A stretch of DNA of 53,158 bases, taken from NCBI GenBank assembly GCA_018267475.1, contig JAFDYI010000019.1, positions 1 to 53,158 on the forward strand, in the 5' to 3' direction. This stretch comes from Bacteroidota bacterium. GTDB taxonomy: Bacteria; Bacteroidota; Bacteroidia; B-17B0; Aurantibacillaceae. The notes under the pieces are model-generated. The model was not told where the DNA came from and did not search any database. It saw only the letters and a program-made list of their open reading frames with translations. The translations under genes and the position numbers were made by a program. Positions 18,292-27,761 of this stretch are shown here, piece after piece; positions within the stretch are counted from its first letter, which is position 1; each line of letters begins with the position of its first letter.

Positions 18292-18936
18292 ATGTTTTCA
18301 GCGGTTTACGAGGGTATTTTATTGGGTATTTTTTTAGCTTTTTCTATAGGCCCTTCTTTTTTTGCTTTAATTAATACCGGTATTCGCCATGGTTTTAAAT
18401 CGGGGGCGGCGGTAGCTTTTGGTATTTTATTCAGCGATTTATTTTTTGTGGTGGCCACGGTTTCGCTCATTCATTTTGGCATGGCCGATTTGATAAGCAG
18501 CCCCAAACACCAATCGTTTATGGGAGTTATTGGCGGCGTGGTACTTATTATATATGGCGTGGTGCATTTTATTCAACGAGAAAACAAAAGCGAAGAAAAT
18601 ACGCAGATAGAGGTGCAGGCTAAAAACCTGCATGTGTTTCCTTTTATTGTAAAAGGTTTTTTTTTAAACTTATTCAATCCTTTTGTATGGATATTTTGGT
18701 TAGCCACTTCTACCGCCATCAGCAGCAAATACGAATTTCATATTTATCGCATCGTTGTATTTTTTATTTCGGTGCTAAGCGTAGTTATTACCACCGATTT
18801 ACTAAAAACGTTTGTAGGCCATAAAATAAAACAAAAATTAAACGAAAAGATACTGTTGCGCATACGCCATGTATCGGGTGCTTTACTTATTTGTTTTGGC
18901 TTGTACTTAATTTACAAAGTGTTTTTTTTACATTAA
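18292..18936 (+). CDS. LysE/RhtB-family exporter
   Basis: A 214-aa inner-membrane protein with about six hydrophobic segments. The N-terminus YEGILLGIFLAFSIGPSFFALI carries the LysE-family pattern with the conserved GP. Later segments are SGAAVAFGILFSDLFFV, FMGVIGGVVLIIYGV, a family-typical FFLNLFNPFVWIFWL, and a last helix ending the protein. A role in efflux of amino acids or other small metabolites is inferred from family. The start is ATG 18292; an in-frame TTG at 18247 would add 15 residues but overlaps the promoter. The stop is one base before lnt, so the two are probably co-transcribed. Confidence 0.85.
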   Translation: MFSAVYEGILLGIFLAFSIGPSFFALINTGIRHGFKSGAAVAFGILFSDLFFVVATVSLIHFGMADLISSPKHQSFMGVIGGVVLIIYGVVHFIQRENKSEENTQIEVQAKNLHVFPFIVKGFFLNLFNPFVWIFWLATSTAISSKYEFHIYRIVVFFISVLSVVITTDLLKTFVGHKIKQKLNEKILLRIRHVSGALLICFGLYLIYKVFFLH

Positions 18937-18937
18937 A

Positions 18938-20542
18938 ATGAAACGTCTAAAACTCTTGCTTTTAGCTATTTTGTCGGGCTTGCTGCTGGGTGCTTCATGG
19001 CTTCCGCATAGTACCTTTCTTATTTTTACAGCCTTTGTACCTTTATTATTTCTTAGCGAAGAAATAGCTTGTGGTACTTTTAAAAGAAAAAAAGGATTGC
19101 TTTTCCTTCTTTCGTACCTAACTTTTTTAATTTGGAATGTTTTTGATACCTGGTGGATATGGTTTGCCTCTGAGGGGGGGGCGGTAGCCGCCATAGTAGC
19201 CAATGCCCTTTTAATGGCCTTGGTGTTTTTGCTGTACTTCTCTATTTATCAAAAAATGAGGACGGTAAAACCACTGCTTTCCTACTGGATGCTTATTCCT
19301 GTTTGGCTTTCTTTTGAATACTTACATACCCATTGGGATTTGGCTTGGACCTGGCTTACCGTGGGCAATGTGTTTGCCTTTGAGCCTAATTGGGTGCAAT
19401 GGTATGAATATACAGGGGTTTCCGGCGGAACCACCTGGGCTTTAGCAATAAACACTTTAATTTTTACCTTCATCAAACAAAAAGAAAAAAACGGGGGAGT
19501 ACGCCTGTTTTTTATATTGATAGCATGTATTACCCCTATCCTTTTGTCGCAAATAGTGTTGCATACCTTGCATATAAAACCCGAAAAAGAACAACAGGCT
19601 TTGATCATACAGCCCAATATAGACCCTTACAACGAAAAATTTAGCGGCAATTACCAAGAACAGATGCAACGTGTATATCAAAAAATAAAAAATAAAATTA
19701 CAGATAAAACAAGCTACGTAGCGCTTCCGGAAACGTTTCTCACCGAAAATATCTGGGAAAATAATTTAGAAAACAATTATTCACTTCCTTTTTTAAAAGA
19801 TAGTTTGCTCCGTACGTTTCCCAGCCTAAACATAATAGTAGGTGCTACCACGCTAAAACAATATACAAGCGACGACGATATTCCGGCCACAGCCCGCCCC
19901 TTTGGCAATAAACCCGATTTGTTTTATGATGTATTTAATACCGCTATACAGCTCAACAAAAAGGGAACGATGCTGTATCACAAATCAAAATTAGTGCCCG
20001 GCGTGGAGCGTATGCCCTACCCTGCTTTATTTAAGCCCCTTGAAAAACTGGCTATTAACCTGGGCGGTACTTTTGGCAGCTTGGGTACACAAGATACGCG
20101 CTCGGTATTTTTTAATGCTGATAAAACCGTAGGCATTGCACCGGTGGTGTGCTACGAAAGTATTTTTGGTGAATATGTAACGCAATACGTAAAAAACGGA
20201 GCGAATGCTATTTTCATTATTACGAACGATGGCTGGTGGGGCGATACACCCGGATACAAGCACCACTTAGCATACGCTTGCTTACGTGCTATTGAAACCC
20301 GGAAGCAGGTGGTGCGCTCAGCTAATACGGGCATTAGCTGTTTAATAGATGAAACAGGAGCTGTTCATGCCCCGCAGCCTTGGTGGAAAGAGGCCTACCT
20401 ACTGGTGCGTTTTCAACCCAATACGCTGCATACTTTTTACGTACGTTTTGGCGACGTACTTTCTAAGCTAGCCTGCCTTGTTACTTTATGGCTCATAGGC
20501 TGGTATATAAAAGTACGGCTACGGAATTCTCAAGCCCATTAG
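18938..20542 (+). CDS. lnt: Apolipoprotein N-acyltransferase
   Basis: A 534-aa inner-membrane enzyme that adds the third acyl chain to lipoproteins. Hydrophobic segments fill residues 1-210. The nitrilase-fold domain follows, with the catalytic triad visible as E265 (ALPETFL), K349 (LYHKSKLVP) and C405 (VVCYESIF). One more helix is at about 500-520. It follows the LysE-type gene by one base and converges with the permease gene, 24 bp away, with no visible terminator. Its presence fits the need to mature lipoproteins such as the heme protein at 28561. Confidence 0.95.
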   Translation: MKRLKLLLLAILSGLLLGASWLPHSTFLIFTAFVPLLFLSEEIACGTFKRKKGLLFLLSYLTFLIWNVFDTWWIWFASEGGAVAAIVANALLMALVFLLYFSIYQKMRTVKPLLSYWMLIPVWLSFEYLHTHWDLAWTWLTVGNVFAFEPNWVQWYEYTGVSGGTTWALAINTLIFTFIKQKEKNGGVRLFFILIACITPILLSQIVLHTLHIKPEKEQQALIIQPNIDPYNEKFSGNYQEQMQRVYQKIKNKITDKTSYVALPETFLTENIWENNLENNYSLPFLKDSLLRTFPSLNIIVGATTLKQYTSDDDIPATARPFGNKPDLFYDVFNTAIQLNKKGTMLYHKSKLVPGVERMPYPALFKPLEKLAINLGGTFGSLGTQDTRSVFFNADKTVGIAPVVCYESIFGEYVTQYVKNGANAIFIITNDGWWGDTPGYKHHLAYACLRAIETRKQVVRSANTGISCLIDETGAVHAPQPWWKEAYLLVRFQPNTLHTFYVRFGDVLSKLACLVTLWLIGWYIKVRLRNSQAH

Positions 20543-20566
20543 CAACACGTCGTCTGCTCTGTTTTC

Positions 20567-21793
20567 TTACTCTCTTAATGCTACTACAGGGGCAATGCGC
20601 GCCGCCCTTATGCTGGGAAACAAACCAGCTAAAGCACCGGCTATTACGAGTAATATAGTTGAAAACACAGCCATATTAAAATCTACTTCGGGGTTTTTAA
20701 AAAAATCGCTATCAACGCCTATTTTTTTTAACCCCTCCATTAAACCAACGCCCAGCACCAAACCTATGTAGCCCGCCGAGCCGGTAATAAATACACTCTC
20801 TAAAATAATTTGACTAACAATAGAAAAAGGGGTAGCCCCTAATGCTTTTCTAATACCAATTTCTTTTGTGCGTTCTTTTACAATAATCATCATGATATTG
20901 CTTACACCTACTATACCAGCTATTAAAGTAAAAACACCTATGATGGTTACAAATATCTGTATAATACGCATCATGCTCATAATACGCCCTACCTCTACGT
21001 TGTTGTCATCAACTCCTACGGCATCTAAATCCTTAGGGTTAAAATTATGGCGCATGGCTAATAAGGCACGTATTTCTTGGGTAAGTTGCGAGGTGCGCCA
21101 GGTAGGTGTGTTGCCTGTGCTAAACCACATAGGATCTATATAGTTTTTTCCATTCCAGGCGCGTTGTGCGGTGGTAAGCGGTATATACACACGGTCGTTA
21201 TCGCCACGCCCGGCATCATTAAATACACCTATTACCATGTATTTGGTTTTATCTATATCGATGTATTTGCGAAGCGGATCTTCTGTTTTAAAAAGAACCT
21301 CAGCTACTGGTTTTCCTATTACGCATACTTTCGCAAATTTATTCATATCGTACTCATTGATAAAACGCCCTTTTATGATACTTGCTTTTTCTAGAAACTG
21401 ATGTTGGGGCATAACCGGACGTACCATATAGCCGGCATGTTCTTTTTTGTACGAAAGTGTTTTGCTGCCGCGCCCGTTATACATGCCCGAGCCGTAATCT
21501 ATTTCAGATATGCGCTGGCGTATCGTTTCATAATCATCGCGCGTTAATTTTATTTCTCGGTTGGGTTTAAGTCCATTGTATGCCATAGAAGTATTGCCTC
21601 CATAAACCCATATACTGTTCATAGCGTCGTTACCAAACTGACTTTGCACTCCGTTTTGCAAACCATTACCGGCACCCGATAGCACCACTAAAATAAAAAT
21701 ACCCCAGGCCACGCTAAAAGCTGTAAGGAAAGTGCGTAACTTGTTTTTTCCAATAGTTTCAAATATCTCTTGCCAGGTATCTCTGCTAAACAT
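20567..21793 (-). CDS. MacB/FtsX-type ABC transporter permease
   Basis: A 408-aa permease. One helix near residues 20-42 (LRTFLTAFSVAWGIFILVVLSG) is followed by a large periplasmic MacB-type domain of about 220 residues, then three helices forming the FtsX domain (IFVTIIGVFTLIAGIVGVSN, the ERTKEIGIRKALGAT coupling segment, and a last pair). It ends VVALRE. Such proteins export peptides, lipids or toxic compounds or sense envelope stress, with an ATPase partner. No ATPase or adaptor gene is adjacent; the nearest candidate is the LolD-type gene 8 kb away. It appears to be a single-gene unit. Confidence 0.88.
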   Translation of the reverse strand: MFSRDTWQEIFETIGKNKLRTFLTAFSVAWGIFILVVLSGAGNGLQNGVQSQFGNDAMNSIWVYGGNTSMAYNGLKPNREIKLTRDDYETIRQRISEIDYGSGMYNGRGSKTLSYKKEHAGYMVRPVMPQHQFLEKASIIKGRFINEYDMNKFAKVCVIGKPVAEVLFKTEDPLRKYIDIDKTKYMVIGVFNDAGRGDNDRVYIPLTTAQRAWNGKNYIDPMWFSTGNTPTWRTSQLTQEIRALLAMRHNFNPKDLDAVGVDDNNVEVGRIMSMMRIIQIFVTIIGVFTLIAGIVGVSNIMMIIVKERTKEIGIRKALGATPFSIVSQIILESVFITGSAGYIGLVLGVGLMEGLKKIGVDSDFFKNPEVDFNMAVFSTILLVIAGALAGLFPSIRAARIAPVVALRE

Positions 21794-22051
21794 GCTTCAA
21801 ATATCGTAAATTATATCTAATATCAGACGCCTATACTTCGTTCTTACGACCCACTGTAAAATTTCTGTTTAATACCTGATCTGCTACAGTCTAGCGGTGA
21901 GATGAGATCGTTGTAACCTGATATCGTTTTTTACTTTACTCCTAAAACCCATTTCTCAAACAGGTAATACGGTAAAAAACACGTGCGCTGCACGGCCGGT
22001 ATTTTATTACATAATTTATTCGTCTATTAGAAATTATCCAAAAAACTTTTT

Positions 22052-22059
22052 TTACTTTG
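22052..22059 (+). promoter_or_regulatory. Candidate -7 box TTACTTTG before the CrtI-like gene
   Basis: TTACTTTG(C) is one base off TAnnTTTG and ends 15 nt before the ATG. The identical TTACTTTGC occurs before panB (27736-27743). The rest of the 281-bp divergent gap 21794-22074 contains a possible stem-loop (GTAATA at 21963-21968 with TATTAC near 22005-22010, enclosing CGTGC-GCT-GCACG), with no gene. Confidence 0.35.
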
Positions 22060-22074
22060 CCCTAAAAAAACAAC

Positions 22075-23592
22075 ATGAGCAAGCCCTATGATATGGTAAT
22101 TATTGGAAGCGGTATGGGGGGCTTGTGTAGCGCCTATATCCTTAGTAAAGAAGGGTACAAGGTATGCGTGCTCGAAAAAAACCGACAACTAGGCGGCAAC
22201 CTTCAAATATTTTCCAGAAACAAAGCCATATTTGATACCGGCGTGCACTATATGGGAGGGCTTGCCGAAGGGCAAAACTTAAATCAATACTTCAAATACT
22301 TTGGCTTATTAGAAAAACTAAATCTAAAACAATTGGATATAGATGGTTTTGACCACGTTAGTTTTAAAGGAGATAACAACACCTACAAACACGCCCAAGG
22401 CTATGCCCATTTTGTAGAAGTATTATCCCAACAGTTTCCGGAAGAACGACAAAACCTCATCGCTTATATAAAAAAAATACAAGAAGTATGCGATTCTTTT
22501 CCTTTGTACCGAATACAAAATAAAAGTTACGACATTTTTACCAAATACTTAGAAATAGACACCAAAGCGTTCTTACAATCCATCACTAAAAATGTAAAAT
22601 TACAAAACGTGTTAGGGGCTACCAACCTGCTGTATGCTGGCGAGGCTAATAAAACACCTCTGTTTGTACACGCCTTGGTTGTAAATTCGTACATAGAAAG
22701 CTCTTGGCGCTGCGTAGGGGGAGGCGGGCAAATAGCCAAGCACCTGGCCGATAGCATCAAGCAAATGGGGGGCGCTATCTTTAATTACAGCGAGGCAACA
22801 AAATTTCATTTTTCGGGTAACGAAATAAAAGAAGTAGAGCTGATTGATGGCAGAAAAATAGCCGGCAAAAATTTTATTTGTAACACCGATTTATCAAAAG
22901 CATTAAAAATGGTGGGTAACGAAGGCAATCTGCGCAAAGCATATACCAACCGAATTAGCAACCTAGAAAACACCATGTCAGTCTTTGTTTTGTACCTTAC
23001 TTTTAAAAAAAATACCATGCCGTATTTTAATTACAACATATACCACCACGCCGAAGATGTATGGGATGCCATTAACTGCCCCGATGAAAAAGATTTCCCT
23101 AAAGGATATGCCGTATTCCCTCAAATTGCTGAAAGCCCCAACCACCCCGATAGCCTTATTGTAATGTGTTATATGCGCTACGATGAAGTAAAAAAATGGG
23201 CACACACCAAACACATTATTCCCAACTACGAGCAAGAACGAGGTGCCGACTACGAAGCTTTTAAACAAGAAAAATCAGAAAAAATCATACACGCTCTGCA
23301 ACATCATTTTCCTGATATAAAGAAAAACATACTCAGTGTGCACGCCTCTACCCCTCTTACTTATAGAGATTATATAGGCACCACCGATGGTAATATGTAC
23401 GGCATTGCTAAAGATTACAAAGACCCCGCTCGCACCTTTATCACTCCGCGAACTAAAATACCCAACCTGCTTTTTACCGGACAAAACATCACACTACATG
23501 GTATTTTGGGCGTAACCGTAAGCTCGGTAGTTACCTGCTCTGAGTTTGTAGATAGAGGCAAGCTAATAAAAGATATACAAAGCGCTACATAA
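22075..23592 (+). CDS. FAD-dependent oxidoreductase of the CrtI / retinol-saturase-like family
   Basis: 505 aa. The dinucleotide motif GSGMGGLCSAYILSKEGY begins at residue 11 with the acidic VLEKN after it. The C-terminal FAD motif is NLLFTGQNITLHGILGV. The overall pattern fits the phytoene-desaturase/all-trans-retinol 13,14-reductase-like group, which acts on long hydrophobic chains. The natural substrate in this organism is unknown; carotenoid or lipid metabolism is possible. No crt genes (crtB, crtY) are nearby, so a pigment role is not supported by context. It stands alone between divergent and convergent neighbours. Confidence 0.85.
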   Translation: MSKPYDMVIIGSGMGGLCSAYILSKEGYKVCVLEKNRQLGGNLQIFSRNKAIFDTGVHYMGGLAEGQNLNQYFKYFGLLEKLNLKQLDIDGFDHVSFKGDNNTYKHAQGYAHFVEVLSQQFPEERQNLIAYIKKIQEVCDSFPLYRIQNKSYDIFTKYLEIDTKAFLQSITKNVKLQNVLGATNLLYAGEANKTPLFVHALVVNSYIESSWRCVGGGGQIAKHLADSIKQMGGAIFNYSEATKFHFSGNEIKEVELIDGRKIAGKNFICNTDLSKALKMVGNEGNLRKAYTNRISNLENTMSVFVLYLTFKKNTMPYFNYNIYHHAEDVWDAINCPDEKDFPKGYAVFPQIAESPNHPDSLIVMCYMRYDEVKKWAHTKHIIPNYEQERGADYEAFKQEKSEKIIHALQHHFPDIKKNILSVHASTPLTYRDYIGTTDGNMYGIAKDYKDPARTFITPRTKIPNLLFTGQNITLHGILGVTVSSVVTCSEFVDRGKLIKDIQSAT

Positions 23593-23620
23593 AAAAAGCC
23601 GCCTTATTACAGGCGGCCTT
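23591..23620. terminator. Bidirectional hairpin terminator, stronger for the minus-strand barrel gene
   Basis: GCCGCCT (23598-23604) and AGGCGGC (23611-23617) form a perfect 7-bp stem with a 6-base loop. On the minus strand it is followed by seven T, a strong terminator for the gene at 23642-24310. On the plus strand the tail is CTTTCATTTATT, weaker, ending the CrtI-like gene. Confidence 0.88.
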
Positions 23621-23641
23621 TCATTTATTCACCAATATTTT

Positions 23642-24310
23642 TTATTTTACTTTAAAAGTAATGCCTGCATTTACAAACGTTTTACCATAACCCAGTTCTA
23701 AATTAACACCCACTTTTTCGGTAAAGAAATAACGAGCACCTACGTTAGCCCCCACAATAAGCAAGGCGGTAGCGTGTACATCTGAAGAGCTTCTAACCCA
23801 GTTACCTGAGTTTGGATCATAAGTATAGTTGGGATAAAACACCATACCCAAACCAGAGCCTACGTTTATACCCGCATATACATCTAATTTATCAGCGTGT
23901 ATGTTTTTACCTACTTTATCGGCTATTAACTGATAAAAATGGAAATTACCAACCACGGCAGCAGGCACATTAAACACTCCATTACTAGAATAGTTACCCC
24001 AAATAGGGCTAGAACCGTAACCATAGACGCCGCCGCCCACAGCCAAAAAGCCACCTATACCCACGTATTTATGTACCGCCCATTCGGCTTGTATGGTTAG
24101 CTCGCCAGTAGTCGTAGTAAAAGCGGGGTAGCTACCATTAGTAACAGCATACCCATTTACATAAGTGGTAGTGCCGCTACTGCCAAAATAATAATAATTG
24201 GCACCACCTAAGCCCACACTCAGGTACATTGATTTAGCCGAAAAGGCCTGCGCACTAGCGCTTGAAACGCCTGCGAAAATAAGAACTGCTGCTAATACTA
24301 GTTTTTTCAT
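23642..24310 (-). CDS. Small outer-membrane beta-barrel protein
   Basis: 222 aa. The signal peptide is MKKLVLAAVLIFAGVSSASA. The mature chain alternates hydrophobic and polar residues, is rich in Gly, Tyr and aromatic ends, and finishes NLELGYGKTFVNAGITFKVK, the terminal strands of a barrel. It is about the size of 8-strand opacity-like porins. No specific function can be given. TACTTTTG at 24334-24341 on this strand supports the start. Transcribed alone and closed by the terminator at 23591-23620. Confidence 0.8.
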   Translation of the reverse strand: MKKLVLAAVLIFAGVSSASAQAFSAKSMYLSVGLGGANYYYFGSSGTTTYVNGYAVTNGSYPAFTTTTGELTIQAEWAVHKYVGIGGFLAVGGGVYGYGSSPIWGNYSSNGVFNVPAAVVGNFHFYQLIADKVGKNIHADKLDVYAGINVGSGLGMVFYPNYTYDPNSGNWVRSSSDVHATALLIVGANVGARYFFTEKVGVNLELGYGKTFVNAGITFKVK

Positions 24311-24333
24311 TTTTATGTGTTTTTAATTGGATA

Positions 24334-24341
24334 CAAAAGTA
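24334..24341 (-). promoter_or_regulatory. -7 box TACTTTTG for the barrel gene
   Basis: A full TAnnTTTG match on the minus strand, 23 bp before the ATG at 24310. No convincing TTG lies at the -33 distance. Confidence 0.5.
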
Positions 24342-24360
24342 TTGTTTTTTTTGATAAAAT

Positions 24361-25572
24361 TTATTTTTTATTGCGCTTATAGCTAGTCATCAAAGCCTCA
24401 AACATAAGGTCTGAAAAAAGGGCATAGCCCTTGGCTGCAAAGTGTACCCTATCTTTGCGAGCATAGCCCGCCTGATACCATTTAAAAATACTTTTATACC
24501 CCCCCATCACCGCATACATATCCCACAAAGCCGCCTGGTGTTTTTGCGCCAATGTATAAATACATTCTTGCGCCAAGGCCGTTTTTTTATTGGGCGTTTT
24601 TCTTCTTATATAATTATCGGTGGGTGTAGTAAACAACACAGCGCAAGTAGGCACTGCTTTTTTTATACGATAAATAAGCGAATCGTAGCGAGCTATATAT
24701 TCTTCTTTATTAAAATCAGCGCCTTGCAAATCGTTTACTCCCAAAGATAAAATGACTAAATCGGGTTGTATTGTTTTTAATTGCTCAGCAAACAGTTGGC
24801 AACGCAATACCGTTTTTGTCGAGGCTCCGTTAGCGCCCAAAGCGGCATAATAAATACCCGGCTCGGCTGTATTCTGCAAATCAAAACCATACAAAACAAA
24901 ATCGTGTTGCAGCGTGTCTTTTCGTTTCAACTCAAATACAACAGAGTCTGTTTTTGTTTTTAGTATAAACAAGGTGTATCCTTTTTCGGGCACCTCTATA
25001 CGTTTCGCCTCCATTCCATTTTTAATAGAAAAAGAAAAACTGGGATTAAAATTATGATACACACGCAACTCATTAAAGTATTTGTGATGCGCATTTTCTT
25101 GCATTTTTACTCCAAAAAAAGAAGCACTGTCGTTCGTAAACAATAGTATTTGCGAGACTCCAACCCGGGTACAATTATTTTTTAATAATGCCGTGCGACA
25201 GCTTTTCCATACTCCGTTAGAGAAGGTAGTAAAGTAAGGAGGTGAGTTGGTTTTAGCCAATTTAAAAGGAAAAGCAAAAATGCCGCCGCCCTGTGTTTTT
25301 TTTAATTCCTGAAAATCGGTAGTAAGCCTGTCGCCCCAAAAGCCACCCTGCACATGGCTTCCACCTATCTGTGCTATTTTTATTTCACGTACTTTTTCGG
25401 GTGTGGCAAGGAAAGAAGATAGTTTTGAAAAAAAACGAAGCATTTCGCTACTGTCTTTTCCATACACTATTTTGTTGGCATCATATTGCACAAAAGAGTA
25501 TTTTTTTTCTTCGGGTTGCGCCCACAAAAAAAACGGAGCCAAAACAATACACAAAATGCTGCTTCTTATCAT
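24361..25572 (-). CDS. Exported SGNH/GDSL-type hydrolase
   Basis: 403 aa from ATG 25572. Signal peptide MIRSSILCIVLAPFFLWA. Catalytic blocks of the SGNH fold are visible: IGGSHVQGGFWGDRL with nucleophile S72, LGANGAS, LSLGVNDLQ with the conserved N-D, and DRVHFAAKGYALF near the C-terminus supplying Asp and His. Residues about 130-230 form an inserted beta-rich domain. Likely a periplasmic or surface esterase acting on acetylated polysaccharide or peptidoglycan, by family analogy. An in-frame TTG at 25581 is rejected as start because it lies inside the -7 box. Confidence 0.85.
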   Translation of the reverse strand: MIRSSILCIVLAPFFLWAQPEEKKYSFVQYDANKIVYGKDSSEMLRFFSKLSSFLATPEKVREIKIAQIGGSHVQGGFWGDRLTTDFQELKKTQGGGIFAFPFKLAKTNSPPYFTTFSNGVWKSCRTALLKNNCTRVGVSQILLFTNDSASFFGVKMQENAHHKYFNELRVYHNFNPSFSFSIKNGMEAKRIEVPEKGYTLFILKTKTDSVVFELKRKDTLQHDFVLYGFDLQNTAEPGIYYAALGANGASTKTVLRCQLFAEQLKTIQPDLVILSLGVNDLQGADFNKEEYIARYDSLIYRIKKAVPTCAVLFTTPTDNYIRRKTPNKKTALAQECIYTLAQKHQAALWDMYAVMGGYKSIFKWYQAGYARKDRVHFAAKGYALFSDLMFEALMTSYKRNKK

Positions 25573-25578
25573 CGTGCG

Positions 25579-25586
25579 CAAAAGTA
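25579..25586 (-). promoter_or_regulatory. -7 box TACTTTTG, 6 nt before the SGNH hydrolase ATG
   Basis: A full TAnnTTTG match on the minus strand. Transcription would begin about 3 nt upstream of the ATG, giving an almost leaderless mRNA. No clear -33 element. Confidence 0.5.
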
Positions 25587-25622
25587 GCCAATTAGTTTAC
25601 ACCATATAAAATTCTTAAAAAA

Positions 25623-25656
25623 TTGTTTTTCATCTATTCAATATTTTTTACCTTGC
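25623..25656 (+). promoter_or_regulatory. Weak candidate promoter TTG - 23 bp - TACCTTGC for the MFS gene
   Basis: TTG at 25623-25625 and TACCTTGC at 25649-25656 partly match the consensus with a long 23-bp spacer, 22 nt before the ATG. Confidence 0.35.
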
Positions 25657-25678
25657 AGCAAAATTTTAAAATCAATAT

Positions 25679-26881
25679 ATGACTACTACCTCTACAAAAA
25701 AATCATTTCGTTGGGCTGTGCTTATGGCCTACTTTGGCGTAGCCGCTATGAGCCAAATGCTGTGGCTTAATCTGGCTCCTTTAGTTTCTTTTTTACAAGA
25801 AAAATATCAAGTAAGCGAAATGGACGTAAGCCTGCTTTTGCTCTCTTTCCCTTTGTTGTATGTATTATTATCCATACACTCAGGCACTATGATTGACAGA
25901 AAGGGGTATCGTTATGTTATCATTTTAGGCAGTGTTATAAGTGCTGCATTTGCTTGCCTGCGTTGCTTTGATGGTAGCTTTATTACCCTTGTAATAGGGC
26001 AAACCGGCATTGCAGTAGGGCAACCTTATATTATAAACGGCATCTCCAAATTAGTTTCTGATTGGTTTGACAAAGAAGAAAACGCCATGGCTACCGGTGT
26101 TGGTACCGCCGGAATGCTTATTGGCATGGCCTTGGGTATGGGGCTCACCCCTGCCTTAATGGATATGGGGTTTAGCATCGTTATGATGATTTTTGCTGCG
26201 ATATCTATAGTACTTACTCTTATTTTTATTCTGTTCGGCAAAGAGCATCAACCGGTTACACAAAACACCTCAAGTGTCAGCGCGATGACTGAAATAAAAT
26301 CACTTTTAAAAATAAAAAATTTAGTCGTATTATTTACTCTTTGGTTTTTTGCCTTTGGTGTTTTTAACGGACTTACCACTTGGCTAGAACCCATACTAAA
26401 GCCCAATGGCATCAACGCTGAAGAAGCAGGCCTGGTAGGCGCAGCCCTTATTGGAGGCGGTATTATCGGCTCACTCATCATTCCCGTACTATCCGATAAA
26501 TATAAAACACGCAAACCTTTTGTTATTTTATGCTGCGTAGCAGCCTTAGTTATTATTTACCCTTTGTGTACCCTGCAAAACCCCACCTTAATATATGTAT
26601 TAGGCGGTTTACTGGGTTTCTTTTTCTTGCCGGGTTATGCCTTGTTGCTTTCTATGTGCGAAGAGATGGCGGGTGCCGAAAAAGCAGGTGCTGCCACCGG
26701 CGTATTTATGATGACCGGAAATGCCGGAGCCGTAGTAGTAATTGCCTTAATGCCTATGATAAACAACGCTACTAATTGGAGCAACTCTATATATCTGATG
26801 TTGGCCTTAATGGTGGTAACCATTGTGCTGGTAGCAGGGTATTTAAAAGAAAGTTTATACACCCAAAAACAAACAGAATAA
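25679..26881 (+). CDS. Major facilitator superfamily transporter
   Basis: 400 aa with about 12 hydrophobic segments. Loop 2-3 contains GTMIDRKGYRYV, the MFS D-x-x-G-R/K motif. The segment WFDKEENAMATGVGTAGMLIGMALGMGL resembles that of the FLVCR/DIRC2-like and oxalate/formate-like subgroups. The substrate cannot be told. The alpha/beta hydrolase gene begins 3 bp after its stop, so they form an operon; the hydrolase might act on what the transporter imports, which is only an inference. Confidence 0.88.
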   Translation: MTTTSTKKSFRWAVLMAYFGVAAMSQMLWLNLAPLVSFLQEKYQVSEMDVSLLLLSFPLLYVLLSIHSGTMIDRKGYRYVIILGSVISAAFACLRCFDGSFITLVIGQTGIAVGQPYIINGISKLVSDWFDKEENAMATGVGTAGMLIGMALGMGLTPALMDMGFSIVMMIFAAISIVLTLIFILFGKEHQPVTQNTSSVSAMTEIKSLLKIKNLVVLFTLWFFAFGVFNGLTTWLEPILKPNGINAEEAGLVGAALIGGGIIGSLIIPVLSDKYKTRKPFVILCCVAALVIIYPLCTLQNPTLIYVLGGLLGFFFLPGYALLLSMCEEMAGAEKAGAATGVFMMTGNAGAVVVIALMPMINNATNWSNSIYLMLALMVVTIVLVAGYLKESLYTQKQTE

Positions 26882-26884
26882 CAA

Positions 26885-27661
26885 ATGGAATTGGCTTATA
26901 GAAGCTACGGCAGCGGACAAGCCCTCCTCATTCTTCATGGCTTGTTCGGACAAAGCGACAACTGGAACACCTTAGCCAAGCGCTTTGCCGATGCCGGATT
27001 TGAAGTATATGCCCTAGACCAAAGAAACCACGGGTTATCGCCACACGACAACGTTTTTACCTACGGAGCCATGGCCGATGACTTATATGAATTCATACAA
27101 AAGCATCGGTTGCAAAACCCTATTGTATTAGGCCACTCTATGGGGGGGAAAACGGCTATGTACTTTGCCTTAAAATACCAACAGGCGCTCAGCAAACTTA
27201 TTGTAGCCGATATGTCGCCGAGGGCGTACCCGCCGCATCACGATGAAGTGCTGCAAGCCCTGCAAGCCGTAAATTTTTCAACTATCAGCACGCGCAAAGA
27301 GGCAGAACAAATTTTAAATGAGTATATCAGCGACTTTGGTACCAAGCAATTTTTATTAAAAAACATTTATTGGAAAGAACCCTCTACACAGATGAGTTGG
27401 CGTTTTAACTTAGAAGCTATTGTTAAAAATTATTCTTCCATCTTGGCTGCTGTGCCTCAAGAAAGCAGCAAGGTGCGCAGTCTTTTCATTAAAGGAGGAA
27501 AATCAAATTACATCACCGATTTAGATATTCCGGAGATAGAAAAAAGATTCCCTCACTATCAGCTATCCATCATACCCCATTCGGGGCATTGGGTGCACGC
27601 CGAACAGCCTGATATTTTCTATAAAGAGGTACTCTCGTTCATCACAGAAAGCGAAGCATAA
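26885..27661 (+). CDS. Alpha/beta-hydrolase, YbfF/ABHD11-like esterase
   Basis: 258 aa. The oxyanion motif LLILHGLFGQSDNW is at 15-28, nucleophile S85 is in the elbow GHSMGGK, and the catalytic His lies in HSGHWVHAEQP near residue 236. The sequence ALDQRNHGLS matches the YbfF/ABHD11-like esterases. No signal peptide, so cytosolic. Second gene of an operon with the MFS transporter. True substrate unknown. Confidence 0.88.
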   Translation: MELAYRSYGSGQALLILHGLFGQSDNWNTLAKRFADAGFEVYALDQRNHGLSPHDNVFTYGAMADDLYEFIQKHRLQNPIVLGHSMGGKTAMYFALKYQQALSKLIVADMSPRAYPPHHDEVLQALQAVNFSTISTRKEAEQILNEYISDFGTKQFLLKNIYWKEPSTQMSWRFNLEAIVKNYSSILAAVPQESSKVRSLFIKGGKSNYITDLDIPEIEKRFPHYQLSIIPHSGHWVHAEQPDIFYKEVLSFITESEA

Positions 27662-27735
27662 AATCCTCTTTTTGAAAAATAAGCCTCGGAAAAATATTTT
27701 TCAATAAAATGGCGAATACTTTTTAAATTTTACGC

Positions 27736-27743
27736 TTACTTTG
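27736..27743 (+). promoter_or_regulatory. Candidate -7 box TTACTTTG before panB
   Basis: TTACTTTGC, the same string found before the CrtI-like gene, ends 18 nt before the panB ATG. It covers an in-frame TTG (27741), which argues for the later ATG. Confidence 0.4.
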
Positions 27744-27761
27744 CATAGAAATAAAAGAATT

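Noticed and set aside
22075-23592. Carotenoid pathway gene cluster
   Set aside because: The CrtI-like gene has no crtB, crtY or crtZ neighbours; family resemblance alone does not prove pigment synthesis.
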